Shown here: piece after piece, positions 48,505-59,513 of the stretch
How the letters are laid out: each line of letters begins with the position of its first letter
Position numbering within the stretch: position 1 is the first letter of the stretch
Assembly (NCBI GenBank): GCA_021399435.1
Contig: JAJTUP010000001.1
Coordinates: forward strand, 930,001 to 994,000
Direction: 5' to 3'
Source: Diaporthe sp. PMI_573
Taxonomy: Eukaryota; Ascomycota; Sordariomycetes; Diaporthales; Diaporthaceae
Length of the DNA: 64,000 nucleotides
Notes under the pieces: generated by a model
What the model saw: the letters and a program-made list of their open reading frames with translations, nothing else
The model's database searches: none
What the model was told of the DNA's origin: nothing
Translations under genes and position numbers: made by a program

Positions 48505-50596
48505 ACCCGGGAGGTCTCAGGGAATAAAGATCCCTTAGGGGATTCAGAGGAACTCACCTGCCGCGCCGCGTCGTGGTGGTGGTGTGCCTCTCGATCCTAC
48601 CTCTTCGCTCTCGCTTCCGTTGCTGTGCCTCCTCTGGTTGCCTTGACTGATATCATTACCTAATAAAGCAGGTGAGTTCAACTTGAGGGACGTTACACAG
48701 CAGCGCCAACACCGTCAGCTAGCAACCAACATGACTTTGTGATATGCAACAGTCAATATACTTTCGGGGGCCAAGTACATACAACCAATCAGGGCCAGTC
48801 AGGCAGAAGGCGATCCCTGTGATTTCTTGGCCCAGATCCTAAAACCAGCTACAAGTGCTTTTTACCGGTACTGGGGGCGAATCACGCTTCATTACTACGG
48901 AGTTAATGGTTTGCGCGGCTCAGTTCTCAATATCAAATCAAAGCGCCGCAGCTGCAGACAACAGTACTGTGTGGGAACCGAAGGAACCATGGAAGAGCTA
49001 ATCAGCCGATGTTGTATGTGTCATTGGACACATTGCATCTCAACTGAAGGACGAATCAGCTCCTTGTACCTCAGAAAGCGGCAAGCCGCACACGCACACC
49101 AGCGGCGTCGGCCCGCAACACCCCCTCCCGGCCACCCTTCCGGCCCAACCCACCTGCCTCGGAATGCTGACCGGTGAATATTTCGAAATGCAAAACACGC
49201 CCCGGAGCCTGATTTCCTGGCCAGCCAAGCCAAGATGACAGAGCCTCATGCCAGTCAGCATTGCCAGGGGTTGGCCGCTACTGGCGGGCCCCTGTCACAG
49301 CACTAGAGGGCGACTCATTGTGCGGCGCGACGTTGTTGGTGGGCGTCTTTTAAATTTCTTCATGGGTTTGCTACTATCTTTGACAGGATGGAGATTGCAG
49401 CGTATGGAAGCGGGCAAATTCCGAGCCATGGGTTCGCCGTATAGCTTCAGAGCGGGTCTGTGTTTTATCTTTTGAAGGACCAACACATTGAATGGGACGA
49501 TCTTGTTTCTATTGCCTGCCAGTCCCGTTTCAGTAGACCTATACTTACCATCGGGACACCTAATAAGATTCCCCGTCTGTGTAAGATAGATCTGTGCAGA
49601 TAGAACAGTTTTTGGAAAGATATTTAAGGGCAAGAGGAAATAGGTAGGTTTTAAGGTGCCGCCGGAGAAGCACGAGCAGATATATAAAGCCGTGGTCGAC
49701 TTTGTGTATAAGCTTAGGGCTGCTGAAGAGCAGTCGGAAGGCTGAGCAGACAGCAGATAGACCAATAAACAGTTGATAAAAAAAACATGTATGGCCGAAG
49801 CCCCTTTGCATTAACTACTCTTATTCGACCTGGAACGCGGTCCTTTCTGCGGTTATCTCTGCACGGGCCTGGCCGAACGGAGCCTCTGTCCGCGCTTTCC
49901 AATAGATGAGCAACATTTGCTGCGACCAGTAGCAACACTGATTGCTTCTTCAGAGCTTCGAGGCTGGTGCACGATGCCAAATATATAGGCACTTGGAGAT
50001 GACATGTAGTTGCAATTACAAAAGTTTCGGTACTGGACTCCAGTCTCGGGAGTGTCTACTTGAACGCGTCGGGATTACGACGCGTCGTTAAATGCAGTGG
50101 CGCGAGAGCCCAGTCTGAACTTAATTTACGCATAGTCCAAGGCTGTTCCGAGCCCGGATCAGCCGAGCAAAATCAAGCAACGGCGTGCATCTGCCAAAGC
50201 GCAGGCCTACGGTACGGCGGCATGTGCTGCCCACTTTGGGTAATCGTGCTATAAAAGTCAAGTTCGTACAATCCCTTTAATTAATCAAAAGAGGTAGTGA
50301 TTAGTGAACTATGAGTATTTAGATACTCGTGTTCTTGTTGGTATGCATCTATATCGTGTCTACTAATCCCGGTAGAGGATGCACATCATGCAATGCCCGG
50401 ATCGTGCTGACCTTCCCCGTAATCAAAGCTGGGTATAGCTTGGATATCTAGGCAGCCACTTGAGTATTTAGTACGAAGCAGAGCCACGCCACGCAAGACT
50501 CACCTCTACACGAACACCCTAGAGGCCCCGTCAGTACATCAACACCCTCTTCATCTGTCTCGATCTCACGCACATGGCAGTCTCATGACCAGATAG

Positions 50597-51412
50597 GTGC
50601 TAGGACATGGTCGCAATGCAATCCCATGCTGCACTGTCACGCGGACCGTCGCCAACCTCCTTTCTCTCTCCCCCTTCGAGCTTCGCGACCAAATCTACCG
50701 CCTCACCCTCCGCTCCCTGCCTCGCGTCAGGCCCATGCTTTACAGTCGTACAATTCCCATCTACTGCCTCCAAAACCTCGACCCTCGACCCCTCTTCGTC
50801 CACCCTCAGATCCAGCACGAGATCGAGGCCCTCCTCGCCTCCTACACCCGGATCCAGATTCCCGAAAGCTTGGACATCGCCGACAAGTCTCCTCTCAGCC
50901 CTTCGACGCAGCAACGGCTGCAGGAGAGCAGCATCGAGTTCAAACGTGTCAGGGTGTGGTCCGGGCTGCCAGTGCCGATCATTCTGGATGTGAACATTTC
51001 CGTGGCCGGAGAGGTGGCGGTGCACCACAAATGGCGCCTGACAGGGGGTCGATGGCGGCTTTACTCATAGGGACGGTGGATCCTGGGGCAGGCCTTGCCG
51101 GTTATGCTCGAGTATCTGTTCGAAGGGTTGCGAAAGCGCGTTGGCGCCCGTGGTGGCACCGGTATGGGGATCGGGGAGATGGACTTCTTGATGGAGAGCA
51201 TGGGGCGGTTCCGGAGTTGGTTCGCCATGCACCGCCAGCTTCACTCTCAGAACTCTCGATTACCTGCCAGGTCCTACGAGGATAGGCTTGCTTATTTGTG
51301 CTATCTCGGAGACGAGAAGAGGGAGGAGTTTCGACAACGCTTAAAGTGGTGGGATGGTATTGAGGCTGAAGTGAGAGACCTGAAAACGACTGAGAGTCAT
51401 GCGCAGTCGTAA
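50597..51412 (+). CDS. 2EXR/F-box-like protein, disrupted or with an in-frame intron
   Basis: A long coding-like frame begins with LLSLSPFELRDQIYRLTLRS, which resembles the LPxELRxxIY opening of fungal 2EXR/F-box-like proteins. It runs to a TAG at 51068-51070 and resumes in the same frame as GRWILGQALPVMLEYLFEGL, ending at 51412. Either the TAG is a nonsense mutation or it lies in a phase-0 intron (for example 51013-51091, GTGGCG...GGGCAG, with a CTGAC branch-like site). The 5' end is also unsettled: the conserved frame has no ATG upstream, while the nearest ATGs (50607, 50626) are in other frames. The function of this family is not known. Treat as a possible pseudogene. Confidence 0.42.
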
Positions 51413-53185
51413 GTATTTGTGGATTGATATGATTATTTGATTCAATGTCTACTATCGGGCTCAAGGATGCTCTGAATGCAAGTGGCGGGAGTTTGTCACA
51501 ATACTCGAACAGTGTCAATGTGTCCTTTGTGGATATTAGTCGTGGTGAAACAAATCAATGTCTTAAACTCATATACAGGTCTGATGATCTGGTGCGATTA
51601 GGATCCATGTAAGTGAGCGGTGGCAAGACAGTCATTTGTAGAGACCAAGTGTACTTTGAAAGTATATGCAAGATGTCAGGATGTATCATCATGTATAAGT
51701 GGTTTTGTTTTATTTCCGTATACGTACGCTTCTTGAGCAGTATATAGGCGGTCCCTTCATACGGTGGTAAGCACTTGAACACCCAGCGTTTGAAAAAAAA
51801 AAATGCCGATAACAGTAGTAGGTTTAGAATACGATTGTCTGGGGCACGTGGCCCATCATGTATAAAGTAATCACACATGGAAGAGATGTTCCATTGCACT
51901 TGCGAATGTAAATATCTGGCATTGAAGATATTCCCAACTTCGAACCAAATATCGCACAGCCTTGAAGCCAGCTATACAAAGTGTTTAATACCACAGTGAT
52001 TCAAAAGACATTGTGATTGGCCTGACCTCAGTTCTTGATCTGCAAAGTTTTCTGACTTCTCAATATCCATGATTCGATCCTGTTCCATCCTCTTGGAGGC
52101 CAATCCCACTTAAGTCGACAATTTTCAGACAGCATACATTCGTCACAATTTCCTAATACTAAGCTGTGCCCACTGACAAGCTCCACTGACAGTTAAAAGT
52201 TCATGGGGCCGGCTGAGCTTAAGATTAGAGCATTCAGCAGAAGGTTGGTGTACAACACGTCGCAGTACTGCGGTATGTGTCTATAGAGGCTGAGAAGCAT
52301 GCGCTTAACGTTGAGGTAAAGTCTTGTCGACCCCTATAGCCATGCTGAGCAATTCAATAACTAAATATGCTATTTGAAAACGACCTAGAGGCATTTGAAT
52401 ATTTATTTCTTTGATAGTGCCGACTGCTGGTGGCAATGGAGCATGCTTGCGCCGGCGCGAGGCCTATGTCGCACGCACAAACGGGTTCATCGAATTTCCT
52501 GATACCAAGTAATGCAACGAGACTACGCCTTGATAGACGCACAATCACCACATGCGTTTCCCCGTCTGAAAGTCATGAAGCATCTGCGTGACTTGGGAGG
52601 CCATGATGCCCTGTAAATGAAATCACTTCTTGGCCTGCCACCCGCTTCCAAGCACTGTAACCTCCATGTTCGCCAGGTAAGCAACCAACGGCGGACTGGA
52701 ATGGCACCTGCCGACAGCGCAGCGTCGTATCGCAGGCCAACCTCTTTTCAACAAGCAATAGCACCGCAGCGCAGCCCTACGAAGGAAGCAATGACTCGCT
52801 GCTGATGCTGACCGTTGCGAGCCTCTGTATTCTTGGCGTGAGGGGACACGATTTCACACGCATGGCTGAGCATAGAAACCTCCAGGGCTCGGAATTCCGA
52901 GAAAGGTGAGTGGCTGCGATTGATGGTCTGCATGAGCGGCTTGGGTCTCCGTCTGTCAAGGTGCAACGGACCGATTCGTCCTTCCTTTTGGGATGTGGTG
53001 TGTTCCACGACACACAATAGCGAGTGAATAGTTCTCTGCAATACACCAAACGTGTTCTGAATTAAACGAGCCGATGTGTGTCACAGCATGCACCACACTC
53101 AGTAAGTGACACAGTATTACTATAGAACACAGCCTGCTTGAAACAAAGACAGTAACAAACAACAAGAAGTCACACAGATCGAGAG
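51413..53185. other. Intergenic, no gene recognised
   Basis: About 1.8 kb between the 2EXR-like frame and the 3' end of the reductase gene. Open frames (51555-51899 -, 52748-53041 -) have no motif. Confidence 0.5.
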
Positions 53186-54450
53186 TCAGTTCTTGACTGG
53201 AGCCCTGTCTCCCTTCATACCCGTAGCGCCAAACTGACGGCCCCAGCTGCGCACCTGGTTGTCCATATCCCTGCGGACAACAGCCATCACGATGACCATC
53301 AGGCTGGCGAGGAGCCAGTCCCCTATTCCTCGAACGAACCCGCCCCTGACGCTGCCTCCTAACATGCTTCGTTTGACCAAGTCTGTCTTCCAGTCAGATG
53401 TGATGAGTTCCTGTCCGCTTTCCAACCCCTTCAGACACCTTGATGCAATGTAGTCGGGTGTCTCTGGCTGATCTCCTGTTTCGAGCAGTTTTGTAAGATC
53501 AGATTTGATCTGCATCTCGGCTTGGTAGCCTTCTGAAAGAATGCCCGCAGGGAACAGAGTGTGCAACCTGACTTTTGGCTCATCTGGGTTTACTGCGTTA
53601 TACAAATTCATTCCTTGGGAGAGAGTATCTGAAAGAGAGCGAAGAGCGGCCTTGGCCGGACTGTAGGTGGTATAGCCAGCAAAGCTGAATAAAGCCAAGA
53701 AGAATGTAGTGAAAATGAGATGGCGTGGTAGCGGAGGATGGGTTGGTCGGGTACCGGAATGGTTCGAAAAGGTCGTCGACGTTGGAGGTAGGTTATTGCC
53801 CGCTCCCTGAAGCCAGCAATTTATGATCGCATGTGACATGTGCAGGCTCGTGAAGTAGTTCATCTGCATCTGCGTGGAAAACTCTGACACTGGAGTCTCA
53901 ATGAACAGCGTTGGGTGTGCAGTACCAGCACAGCACCACACCTTTGAAGTTTGCATTATTACTGACCCGGGAGTGAGTCTCATCCAAGGAGAGCGAGGCA
54001 GGGCAGGGTATGCCAGTTAAAGACGGCGGCGAAGGTTGCTTACAATGTCCGGCGGGATTCCAGAGTTCCACTTCACCACCTCGCTCACAACCCGGACGGC
54101 TTCAGTTGCCACAGTTAGGTCGGCGCTGATCTGATGGAAACGCTGAGTCCCAAGATTGGAGGCTCCGGCCTACTTTGGACTCAGTCCTGAACCTCAAGAA
54201 AGAAGCCACAAGGGGACAAAGACAACTGCTTTACCTCGACATTGGCAAGGGCATCGAGAAGCTTGCGTTGATCGCGTGCAACGATCACAACGTTGGCGCC
54301 CTTCGCGGCCAGCTGGCGTGCAACAGCGAGTCCTAGTCCTTGCGATCCACCAGTGACTATTGCCGTCTACTAAAGTCAGTAAACTCGATGCTAGAAAAAC
54401 GGGTGCTTCCTCCCCCTCCCATCAACCTGAAACGTACCCTTCGATGGCAT
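53186..54450 (-). CDS. 3-ketodihydrosphingosine reductase-like SDR (TSC10/KDSR family)
   Basis: Four exons on the minus strand: 54450-54427, 54366-54235, 54169-54044 and 53941-53186, all phase 0, giving 345 aa. The first donor (GTTGAT) is weak, so the first eight residues are uncertain. Residues 13-20 form the cofactor motif TGGSQGLG, followed by AVARQLAAKGANVVIVAR. The KDSR-type CCAGTAHP takes the place of NNAG. The catalytic Tyr187 and Lys191 (YSPAK) and a C-terminal membrane helix (about 305-325, LLASLMVIVMAVV) fit the ER enzyme that reduces 3-ketosphinganine to dihydrosphingosine. The usual catalytic Ser, 13 residues before Tyr, is Phe174 here (IFTTFFLAL instead of a TSS motif), so activity is uncertain. 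It may be a second, diverged copy rather than the essential enzyme. Confidence 0.78.
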
Positions 54451-55720
54451 AGCTGATGCGTAATCTTGGAGCTGCGAGAGCGTTCGAAGTGGAGGCAGCG
54501 AACAGTGTCGAAAATATGAGCCTGAATTGAGGCTAGTCTGGGTGGGAAGCCTGCTGATCAGTGCGTGGGAACTGCTGCTGGGAAGATTTGAAACCTGGAA
54601 AAGGTAGTCCACTATTGAAGAGAAAGGGGAAGAAGTTGGGGAAGAAGAGGATGTGGGGCAGGCGTGGCCTTCCTTCAATCCTCTTGCAATTGCCTACTGC
54701 CTCAACCCACAGCGACAAAAAAAAAACCAAAAAAACCTGGGGCTCTATTGGCTCTCTTTGAGCCAACACCGTCGTTTTGGTCATGACGGCGATGCAGTCT
54801 GCACCAGGTACGCGATTCGGTGATGTCCGACTCGATCGACTGCGGCGACACTGGCTTCAGCCTCCGTCTTTCTCGGCCTTCTCAATCGATGCGACTTCAG
54901 CGGATGCTAAGAAATCCCAGCGAGCGATGTGTCTGCAGGTGAGTGCAGGTTGGACACACATCAATCCTCATTTACCAATGTCCACTGCAGAAGCTGATAA
55001 CCTTGTAGATTCGTCTAGGACCTGAGGATCCTCAACCACGTTTTGCATTGCCACCACTGGCCCCCTTGGATCATCCACTCCGCACTTCTGCGTAGCATGC
55101 ACCAGCGCAGCGCCTCTTAACGACGCTTCTGTTCATCACATCGGCTTCCTTTCAACGCTCTGTCCATCACGACAGAGCGGATTCTTGGCCACGCTTTTGG
55201 ACAGGGAGACCCTGGTCCTCACCACCGTCGCCATCACCGCCACCGCCACCACTGCGACAATGGCCTCCCCTTGTCTTTCTGGTATAGCTCCTGGCAAGCA
55301 GTGCGGCGCCGAGAGCAACCACCAGATCATTGGCGACATCGACATGCTCGCGAACATTCTCCCACTGACGACCCTGCGCGCCGTGCACTCCGCCATGGTT
55401 ACCAGCCTGTGCTTCAGCCTGTGCTTCAGCCACTTCACGCCACCCAAGTCGGGGACGGGGCGAATCCAGCACCTAAAGCTGGCCAGCACATCGGTGGCAA
55501 ATGCGGTCGCCGTGCAGAGCATCCCGCTACGGAAGTTCATCGACCCTCCACGCCGATACGCCGCGGCGGGCCCCCGCGACAGCCTCGCTATGTGGTCGCT
55601 ATGCGAGGCCGTAGACCATATGGAGCTTCTTAGCTGGCGTCACCTGTTTTGTCTTGCTGTTGGCCATTTTGCTGCAGGAAATTCTGGAAGTCAAGGGTCT
55701 CACACCGCCGACAGTCGGCG

Positions 55721-55765
55721 GCCAGAGGGGGAAAAAAAACTTGGGGCTCTAGCTTCCCGGTGCTG
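55721..55765. repeat. A-rich duplicated segment, copy 1 (second copy at 55889-55941)
   Basis: GCCAGAGGGG, an A run, then TGGGGCTCTAGC and TCCCGGTGCTG. The second copy at 55889-55941 has the same order with slightly more A-rich spacer. A third, shorter match (AAAAACCTGGGGCTCTA) lies at about 54731-54747. Confidence 0.75.
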
Positions 55766-55774
55766 ACATTTGGT

Positions 55775-55880
55775 GAGGAAGAGGACGGAGAGGAAGAGGA
55801 CGAAGAGGATGAGGACAGAGAGGATGAGGACAGAGAGGATGAGGACAGAGAGGATGAGGACGGAGAGGAGGATGGGGGAC
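55775..55880. repeat. Minisatellite, 15-bp unit AGGATGAGGACAGAG
   Basis: Four close copies of a 15-bp unit preceded and followed by degenerate GAGGA units. In one frame it would encode an acidic EDEDR repeat, but no gene context supports translation. Confidence 0.85.
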
Positions 55881-55888
55881 ATTGGCGC

Positions 55889-55941
55889 GCCAGAGGGGCA
55901 AAAATAAAAACCTAACCTGGGGCTCTAGCCTCCCGGTGCTG
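55889..55941. repeat. A-rich duplicated segment, copy 2
   Basis: Direct repeat of 55721-55765, immediately after the minisatellite, so the two copies bracket it. Possible remnants of a short interspersed element or a replication-slippage product. Confidence 0.7.
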
Positions 55942-56158
55942 TTCCCGAGTCCACAATAGACCTCGGATGCGACTTCGACCCTCAAGACTCAAATCGTCTA
56001 CGTTTATTTTCATAGTTGATGTACTAATCGAAGTGACCTTGCGCGGAGGCAGAGACACAACAGGTACATGAAGCGTGGAAGCCCTTGGCGGCGAATCCTC
56101 GGCGGCCCGGCTCATCCATCGACTGGATCGGAAATGTACCGTGCGCTATCCCAGATAT

Positions 56159-57837
56159 TTACTTGAATAGTTTGAAACCACCAGGACATGCTGTCTGGAA
56201 AACCCCCTTGGCATCATACTTCTTGCTAGCCTCCTGCAGCTTGCGGATATTTTCCTCACCATAAGACCGCAGGGGGTCTTGGTGAGAGAAGGCATAGTTC
56301 CAATAGATGAAAGGAACCAGCTGACCTCTGGCATCAGCATTCTGCTCAATCCGTTTCAAGGCCTTCTGCATGAAGGCGATCATCCTCTCATCATCTTTCT
56401 TGTCCGTCCAGTATGACAGCAATAGGACATTGACAACGGGTCCGTCACCGGGGTCCAGACCCAACACATTACCCCCATTCGCATGGGTTCTCTTGAGCTG
56501 TGAAACCGGGTACGGTTGCAGAGTATAAGAGCACATGAGGCCGGCTACGTGTTTGACTGGTTCCAACTCTTCACACCAAATATCACCTCCCGTGGTGAGC
56601 GTTTCAACATCAGCTTTGACAGTGACATTCATGTAGAGACATCTATCAGGCACCCCCACTTGTTAGGTTGATCAGACTCTTGCCAAAGGCTGGGCGCATG
56701 AGACATACCTAACCATACTCTGTCCTGCGCCCGACTGTTCCGTTGAAGCCTCAACCAGCGTCTGCATCTTCATGGTGTTCATCTCTGTCCTCTGCGGTTG
56801 GACGTGTGTGAAAGGGGCTAAAGCAGGGGGATCTTCAACTGGCTGGGTGTAGTAGAATTGGTTGAGGCAGACAACGTCATTGCCATTGCCAAAGACCTGC
56901 GCGTAAGCGATGCTGAGCATGAGGTGCGTCTCGACGCTGGCATCAGGCGATGTGAGTTCCTTCACCAGAGTAGCCATTTGGTCTGGAAAGCTCGGCTTGT
57001 AGTACCAAACCATGCCCGTGTACATGGATTCTTGCTTGAATGTCCGAAAATCGAAGCGGGTGACGATACCTTGGAGTTTCAATTCGTCAGTACAAGGGGG
57101 ACAAGTTCTTTCTCTGTGCTCGGTAAACATACTCCGTGTAACAAGGTCAAATGAGATTTCGTACCTAGGTTGTTTCCACCACCCCTTAACGCGACCCAAA
57201 GGTCTGAGTTCTCCTTGGCATTGGCGTTCATGACCTCACCTGACGCCACAACGACCTCAAAGTTGATAACATTGTCGCATATGAAGCCTTCACGGGATGA
57301 ATAGAATGAGAGACCCCCTAATTGTAGACAAGAGAGTTAGTTCAGGTCTCCGAGCTCATAGTCATCAACTTACGGATTTGTGCATACCTTGGGTTGCTAG
57401 GCCGCCAATACCACATGTCGTCGATTTCCCCCGGTGATGCCCAGCCCATGTGGCTCTAGATGCTCGTAGACGGATCCCCAGAGCTCTCCAGCAGCAACAT
57501 GGACCTGGCCACCTTGAACATGAATGCCTTTCAGTGACCGGAGATCAACGGTGATGCCGCCATGGACATTAGCACAACCAGGTAGCAGCTGTCGCCCGGC
57601 AGCCCGAACCGCAAACTCGACGTCGCCAACGAATGGACCGATCGCACGAATGAACGCGGCGACCTCGTACTTCGAGCGCGGGAGGAATATGCAGGCAGGA
57701 GATAGGTCACTCTCAAATCCCGAGAGATAGCTGTTATTTAGCCATTGATATTCTTCAACCACTTCGGGAGTGACGTGGTGAGCATGTGGTAAGGCATGCT
57801 GAATGGCTGAGATGGCTTGGGCTACCTTGCTGCTCAT
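56159..57837 (-). pseudogene. FAD-linked oxidase, berberine-bridge type, frameshifted
   Basis: Four exons on the minus strand: 57837-57388, 57317-57165, 57069-56709 and 56642-56159, about 480 residues as in the BBE/VAO family. The FAD-binding half includes LSPACIFLPRSKYEVAAFI, GGITVDLRSLKGI and HVAAGELWGSVYEHL; then LSFYSSREGF, VALRGGGNNLG and the family's C-terminal SYGEENIRKLQEASKKYD follow. Exon 1 contains a one-base frameshift at a run of five C (57428-57432): the frame ends at TAG after GLGITGGN, while the next frame continues with TCGIGGLATQG. The histidine that normally binds FAD covalently (GGGH) reads AAGRQ. No signal peptide is seen. Such enzymes oxidise secondary metabolites. A sequencing error in the homopolymer is possible, but the replaced histidine also argues for decay. 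Confidence 0.75.
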
Positions 57838-59513
57838 TTTGAAGCTGGTTTCTAAGACGTGTGGGGGGATAAAGCTGGACGAGCGGATCCAAGAGACAGC
57901 AAAGGGGGACAGTTCCACGAGGGATTCCACAGGAAGTGTCTTGTTTGGAGTTTAGACAGGAACACATTTTACCTGGAAAGGTCACTGTCAATCAAGGAGG
58001 AAGGTGATAGCCTTGAGCTGATTTCTTGGCGCCAAGTCTTGGGCCTCATCTGTATGCAAGTTGGTGACAGTTGGTCTCCTGCATATCACACAAATCACAT
58101 ATCGTAAGTACTCTTGGGTAGTATCAAGGATAAATAGGGGCAACTTGGTAAGGTACTCGGAACTGTTGTACCAAATGTATGCACGATCACGTACAAAGCT
58201 CAGCATGTAACGCCTGTAGTGGAATCCCCATTTCGCAGCTGGGTAAACTGGAGGCGTCAAGGGGCTGTAACTTGTTATTTTGTGCTCCATGCGATACGAA
58301 GCACAATGCTGAACATATACCTCAGACACCTGAGCCTACCACGCGCCCTGGTGGTGAGGACCTCGGTATCATCGTTACCGCGGTGGTGTTGTGGCTGGTC
58401 CTCAGGATGGGTCATCCTTGCCCAGGATGAATATACTCATATCTACTTTGGCTATGAACTGCCACTAAAGGTCGTGTCGCTGGTGATTTAGTGAGGCAGA
58501 TTTACCCTAGGGTAGCTCTAATGCCTCGGTGGTTACTGACTGGAAGACAGCCTCTGTGGCCAGTTCGAGGTGACGACGTTTTCCAAGGTGGCACATTGGT
58601 GCGAGACACCAACGGCTCTGTCTCCAGGTATGGGATCCGGCCTCAGTGACTGGAGCAAGATGTTTCACCATGGAAAGAACATGCCTTCTTGAAGTTACGG
58701 CTGCGTCACCTCATCTCGTCGAGCACAATGACCAGCGGATCCCGTTTATCCAGTACCTATGCCAAACGACGCTGGCACGAGGGCAATGCGGAGGACGAAA
58801 CGACCCTAGAGACCCATGAATATGAAGACCGAAAATGAGTGAGGGGCCCCTCATTGGAGAGAACAGGTTGTGAAAAAGCTGTATGTGTGTTGATTCTCGA
58901 GCTAATAATATACTGCACTGATTTATAGAGAATCTGTGGTATACATGCAGTTGCGATTGAGTACATAATATGTCCATACTCGAGTAGTCGGAATTCTCGG
59001 ACTCTGAACATCACAATTAACAATGGCTGCCCAATGACCATGTCTCATGAACGCAGACGATGGAAATATCTCAGACCGTATGTAAAAAAAAAAAAAAAAA
59101 AAAAGCTTAGTGCGAGGGACTGGATTAAGGATATCTGACAAGACTCCGACCCAAAGCCGAGAGTTGCCCAAATATTTAGCACTAAGTGATGCCGCTCGCC
59201 ACTTCCACCCATCAGATCGATCGACTACTACCCCGACATATCCGGGAATAACGATTCCAGACACAGCACGAACAGTGAAATTAAGGCGTTTACCCCGCCA
59301 TGACAGCATTCAAAAAGACGGAGAGTTCGTTTTCCATTACATGTGACCTGCCTTTTCATTCCTAGACCGGAGAGATCGCTGCCGCTAAGATTTGATGTTA
59401 GTCGATTCCCGAAATCCCGACCGGCTGGTAAAGCTCACATTGCTCCCTGGCTGTAGACTGAGGAGATAAGGTAGCATTAACTAAATTCAGAGAGCCAATT
59501 CCTCCTGGTATAA
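57838..59513. other. Divergent intergenic region
   Basis: About 1.7 kb between the FAD oxidase and the MmgE/PrpD gene, which are transcribed away from each other, so both promoters are expected here. An A run of about 20 lies at 59084-59104. No gene was recognised. Confidence 0.5.

Larger units (their letters stand above)
46900..50596. other. Gene-free stretch (3.7 kb) with AT-rich tract and repeat copy
   Basis: Holds the promoter of the third rhodopsin-domain gene, an AT-rich tract at about 47330-47620 with T/A homopolymers, a dispersed repeat copy at 48465-48504, and a long C/G run at 48338-48358. Frames such as 47597-47863 -, 48827-49177 + and 49295-49765 - have no motif and mostly lack an ATG. 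I see no intact transposase or reverse transcriptase. Confidence 0.45.
54451..56158. other. Intergenic with duplicated segment and minisatellite
   Basis: About 1.7 kb. Two long frames overlap on opposite strands near 55136-55766 but neither resembles a known protein. The right half contains a minisatellite (55775-55880) between two copies of a 50-bp A-rich segment. Confidence 0.5.

Noticed and set aside
49560..49992. Possible reverse-transcriptase or transposase remnant
   Set aside because: Translations on both strands contain stops and no catalytic motif (no YxDD, no DDE pattern), so no mobile-element call is made.
55185..55766. Overlapping long frames on both strands near 55.2-55.8 kb
   Set aside because: Neither has a family motif, and the plus frame runs into the duplicated A-rich segment.
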